Positions 39,728 to 41,275 of a DNA stretch of 41,275 nucleotides are shown here, in pieces. Below the pieces are notes generated by a model. That model was given only the letters and a program-made list of their open reading frames with translations, was not told the DNA's origin and ran no database searches. Origin of the DNA: a virus; the IMG/VR virus record IMGVR_UViG_3300046167_000406, positions 1 to 41,275 of that record. One strand, given 5' to 3'. Every line of letters starts with the position of its first letter. The stretch's first letter is position 1. The translations under genes were made by a program, and so were the position numbers.

Positions 39728-39770
39728 GGAGGGTTTTAAACTCTTTCAGGAGAAGGAAAAGAGTCCCTCC
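39728..39770 (-). other. Strong hairpin between HNH and portal genes
   Basis: GGAGGG pairs with CCCTCC, and ACTCTTT with AAAGAGT across an 11-base loop, with one 6-base bulge. No U-run follows in the gene direction. It may be an RNA-processing or stabilising element for the portal mRNA. Confidence 0.6.
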
Positions 39771-39777
39771 GATTTAT

Positions 39778-40269
39778 TTATAAGGAGGTGCTATATTCAC
39801 ATCCCTGTATTGCTTTTAATCTAGCTCTGTATGCTTTGGCAAAATTAGTGCCAGAGTATAATACTTTACCTCTAAAATTGGCCTGCCAAAAAATACCATT
39901 TGTTAGCTTTGGATTTTTAAGTAGGCACAATCCTTTTATTCCTGTTGTATTGGTAGATTTAAGTTTAGAGTTTAATGCGTTCTGAGATTGTGTTACTAAT
40001 CTCAAGTTTTCTATTCTATTGTCGTCTCTAACTCTATTAATGTGGTCAATACACATTCCCTTTGGAATAGCACCATTGTGCATCTCCCAAACGACTCTAT
40101 GACACGTTGTATTCTTTTTATTAACTGTTATTCTTTTATATCCATACTCATCATACCTAAATGCCTCATCGCCTATCTTAACTCTATTAGCGTTAGGTGC
40201 TGATTTAGCTATCCAATATAGCTTACCATCTTCGTATCTTAAATATTTACTGTATTCTATTTTATCCAT
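39778..40269 (-). CDS. Free-standing HNH homing endonuclease, 163 aa
   Basis: Cys-His-Arg-Val-Val-Trp, Ile-Asp-His-Ile-Asn (catalytic HNH histidine), and Asn-Arg-Ile-Glu-Asn-Leu-Arg-Leu-Val-Thr-x-Ser-Gln-Asn define an HNH_3 endonuclease. A C-terminal AP2-like DNA-binding part (Trp-Gln-Ala-Asn-Phe-Arg-Gly-Lys) follows. Such genes are selfish elements in phage genomes, and this one sits between the pqqA-like gene and the portal gene. No intron is visible. AGGAGTATAAA precedes the ATG. Confidence 0.9.
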   Translation of the reverse strand: MDKIEYSKYLRYEDGKLYWIAKSAPNANRVKIGDEAFRYDEYGYKRITVNKKNTTCHRVVWEMHNGAIPKGMCIDHINRVRDDNRIENLRLVTQSQNALNSKLKSTNTTGIKGLCLLKNPKLTNGIFWQANFRGKVLYSGTNFAKAYRARLKAIQGCEYSTSL

Positions 40270-40290
40270 TTTATACTCCTATAAAATTAG

Positions 40291-40308
40291 TGGGGGAAAG
40301 CTCCCCCA
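40291..40308 (-). terminator. Hairpin after the pqqA-like gene
   Basis: TGGGGGA and TCCCCCA pair around a 4-base loop, 5 bases past the stop of the peptide gene. No strong U-run follows, so it may be a partial terminator or a 3' protective hairpin that lifts the peptide mRNA over that of downstream genes. Confidence 0.7.
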
Positions 40309-40313
40309 GGCTG

Positions 40314-40397
40314 TTACTTATTTAAAACGTACATGCAAATCTCAAAACCCCAGCGCATCTCATTTGCCACTGGTTTAGTCCAGACATTTTTATTCAT
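40314..40397 (-). CDS. pqqA: PqqA-like PQQ precursor peptide, 27 aa
   Basis: The ATG at 40397 has AAAGGATAAT upstream. The peptide carries Trp6-Thr-Lys-Pro9 and Arg15-x-Gly-Phe-Glu19-Ile-Cys-Met-Tyr23, then Asn26-Lys27. This matches known PqqA peptides of the Trp-Thr-Lys-Pro...Gly-Phe-Glu-Val-Thr-Met-Tyr type, including the Glu-x3-Tyr spacing whose side chains are joined to make pyrroloquinoline quinone. The other pqq genes are absent, so the host PqqD/PqqE machinery would be used. A phage-supplied precursor could sustain PQQ for methanol or other dehydrogenases during infection. It is the first gene of the leftward arm, behind a 217-base leader and a Fur-like box. Confidence 0.82.
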   Translation of the reverse strand: MNKNVWTKPVANEMRWGFEICMYVLNK

Positions 40398-40611
40398 TTT
40401 ATTATCCTTTATATAAGTTAAGTTATACAAAGATCAGATGAGAGCATAGCAAGTCATCCTTGATTGTTGGTGAGGGTTAAGCCTAAGATGCTTTCGTAAA
40501 GCCACATAAACTCCATTATCCCTCAAACCTAATGGAAGTCAAATTTTTTCTCTTATAACTTGTTGATTTATATAGGTATTTTAGTGTGAAACTATGAGTG
40601 TATTCAGACCC
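40398..40611 (-). promoter_or_regulatory. Leader of the pqqA-like gene
   Basis: The leader starts with GGGTCTGAATAC (40611-40600) and carries ACTTCCATTAGGTT at 40539-40526, the same two blocks and spacing as at 5290-5375. Further in, TGAGGG (about 40524) pairs with CCCTCA (about 40474), enclosing a GCTTT-ACG-AAAGC hairpin (about 40502-40490), giving a compact multi-helix fold. It may be a regulatory RNA. I cannot match it to a named riboswitch. Confidence 0.5.
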
Positions 40612-40614
40612 AGT

Positions 40615-40629
40615 TGAGAATGATTATCA
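40615..40629. promoter_or_regulatory. Fur-box-like site upstream of the pqqA leader
   Basis: TGAGAATgATTATCA follows the 7-1-7 pattern; its right half equals the classical ATTATCA half-site. It lies 4 bases upstream of the leader start in minus-strand direction and just past a possible -10 at 40639-40644. Confidence 0.62.
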
Positions 40630-40638
40630 TTAAGATCT

Positions 40639-40667
40639 AGTATAACCATCTATAACGATAATAAGTA
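40639..40667 (-). promoter_or_regulatory. Possible promoter of the leftward arm
   Basis: TATACT (40644-40639, minus strand) is a good -10, but the -35 region is weak. The Fur-like box at 40615-40629 would cover the start site. Another TATAAT lies at 40696-40691 without a clear -35. Confidence 0.35.
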
Positions 40668-40717
40668 TTACATTACTAGGGGTTTTTAGCATTATATAAG
40701 TTTATTAACTGCCTTTA

Positions 40718-40800
40718 TGGTTAGTGGTTTATGGTTTATGGTTATTGGTTCTTGGTTAGCTTTCGTCTGGGTTAGCCTTGGGTTAGGGTTGGGTTAGCTA
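40718..40800 (-). repeat. Heptamer array near the right terminus
   Basis: Six perfect-phase 7-base units TGGTTNN run from 40718 to 40759 (NNAACCA on the minus strand), followed at 40768-40798 by four GGGTTAG/GGGTTGG-type units. The same AACCC-rich block plus six heptamers, inverted, lies inside the replication gene (5948-6025). It is non-coding here and is a candidate origin or initiator-binding site. Confidence 0.78.
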
Positions 40801-40899
40801 AAATAACCCACTGGGTTTTATATTTTTACAAAAAATTTTAAATCATGGTAGTAGTTTTCTTTGTGATACCCCGTATGCCTTATATATAGAGGGTTTATG

Positions 40900-41275
40900 G
40901 TAGTATAAAATAAAATTAATTCTATATATCCAGAAGTCGAAAAAAAAAAATTTCCCTAGGCCAAATGCGAATCAATCTCATTCTCATTTACAGTTTTTAT
41001 TGTAACCAGATCAAATCTGGCAGCAGATGCGAATGATTCTCATTCTCATTTCCGGGATAACCTACCACATCTACTGGCATAAGTCTAGTTATTTATTTAA
41101 TTAAATGTATTGACATTTATGATCCAGTGTGTATCCAGTGGCCAATGCGAATGATTCTCATTTAGATTTGGCTGCGTGATAAGTTTTACTTATATCTCTG
41201 TAATCGCTCTCTGTTGATTCTCAAGGTATCATATGATCAAAATCACCTATAATCTCACTACGAGCTTAAAAACCC
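40900..41275. repeat. Right direct terminal repeat
   Basis: This is the second copy of 1-377 and is one base shorter. Differences are an A at 41073, a gap and changes around 41172-41178, and two substitutions near 41211-41213. It is gene-free. Confidence 0.93.
40966..41160 (+). promoter_or_regulatory. Three Fur-box-like sites in the right repeat
   Basis: The sites at 40966-40980, 41028-41042 and 41146-41160 are identical to the three in the left repeat, with the promoter copy at 41110-41137. Confidence 0.55.

Noticed and set aside
1-41275. DNA polymerase, RNA polymerase or integrase gene
   Set aside because: I looked for these through all long frames and saw no supporting motifs, so none is annotated.

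Overview
The window looks like a complete, AT-rich genome of a tailed, podovirus-like phage, about 41.3 kb. It carries a 377-base direct terminal repeat at both ends (1-377 and 40900-41275). The virion genes suggest a short-tailed particle: a P22-sized portal (720 aa), a terminase ATPase/nuclease, a SU10/DUF5309-type capsid protein, a scaffold, a head-tail adaptor, a gp10-like tail hub and several fibres. I see no integrase, DNA polymerase or RNA polymerase gene, so the phage looks lytic and reliant on host polymerases. The host is not stated. A PqqA-like precursor peptide, a B12-dependent ribonucleotide reductase and Fur-like operator sequences point to a low-GC, PQQ-using proteobacterium, perhaps a marine methylotroph; this is inference.

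Layout. 1-586: terminal repeat and gene-free leader with three Fur-box-like sequences. 587-3076: a very AT-rich cassette of small unknown early genes, closed by a terminator at 3084. 3109-3799: gene-free regulatory region with a perfect palindromic Fur-like box, four copies of a repeat and a promoter. 3800-15549 (+): middle genes, namely a DUF1376/O-like replication protein, ERF annealing protein, YqaJ exonuclease, SSB-like protein, primase zinc domain, helicase, NinB, cytosine methyltransferase, phosphoesterase, Ref-like nuclease, DUF3310, a PD-(D/E)XK-like protein and class II ribonucleotide reductase. A 78-nt tmRNA-like RNA and a tRNA-Tyr lie between primase and helicase. 15636-15679: a convergent terminator. 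15693-40397 (-): small membrane/lysis candidates, internal virion proteins, tail hub, fibres, adaptor, capsid, scaffold, a transglycosylase fused through a possible -1 frameshift, terminase, portal, an HNH endonuclease and, first in the arm, the PqqA-like peptide. 40398-41275: leader, Fur-like box, heptamer array and right terminal repeat.

The most unusual features are these: a tRNA-like domain of tmRNA with no mRNA-like part but with a G3-U70 pair and encoded CCA; a phage pqqA-like gene behind a Fur-like box; matching heptamer arrays inside the replication gene and near the right end (candidate origins); and a family of structured intergenic elements present three times.

Several conserved genes (terminase, adaptor, a virion gene near 20.4 kb, the gene after the capsid) are broken by one- or two-base indels, and the two terminal repeats are not identical. 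This pattern suggests residual errors from a single-molecule-type assembly, so frameshift claims need reads behind them.
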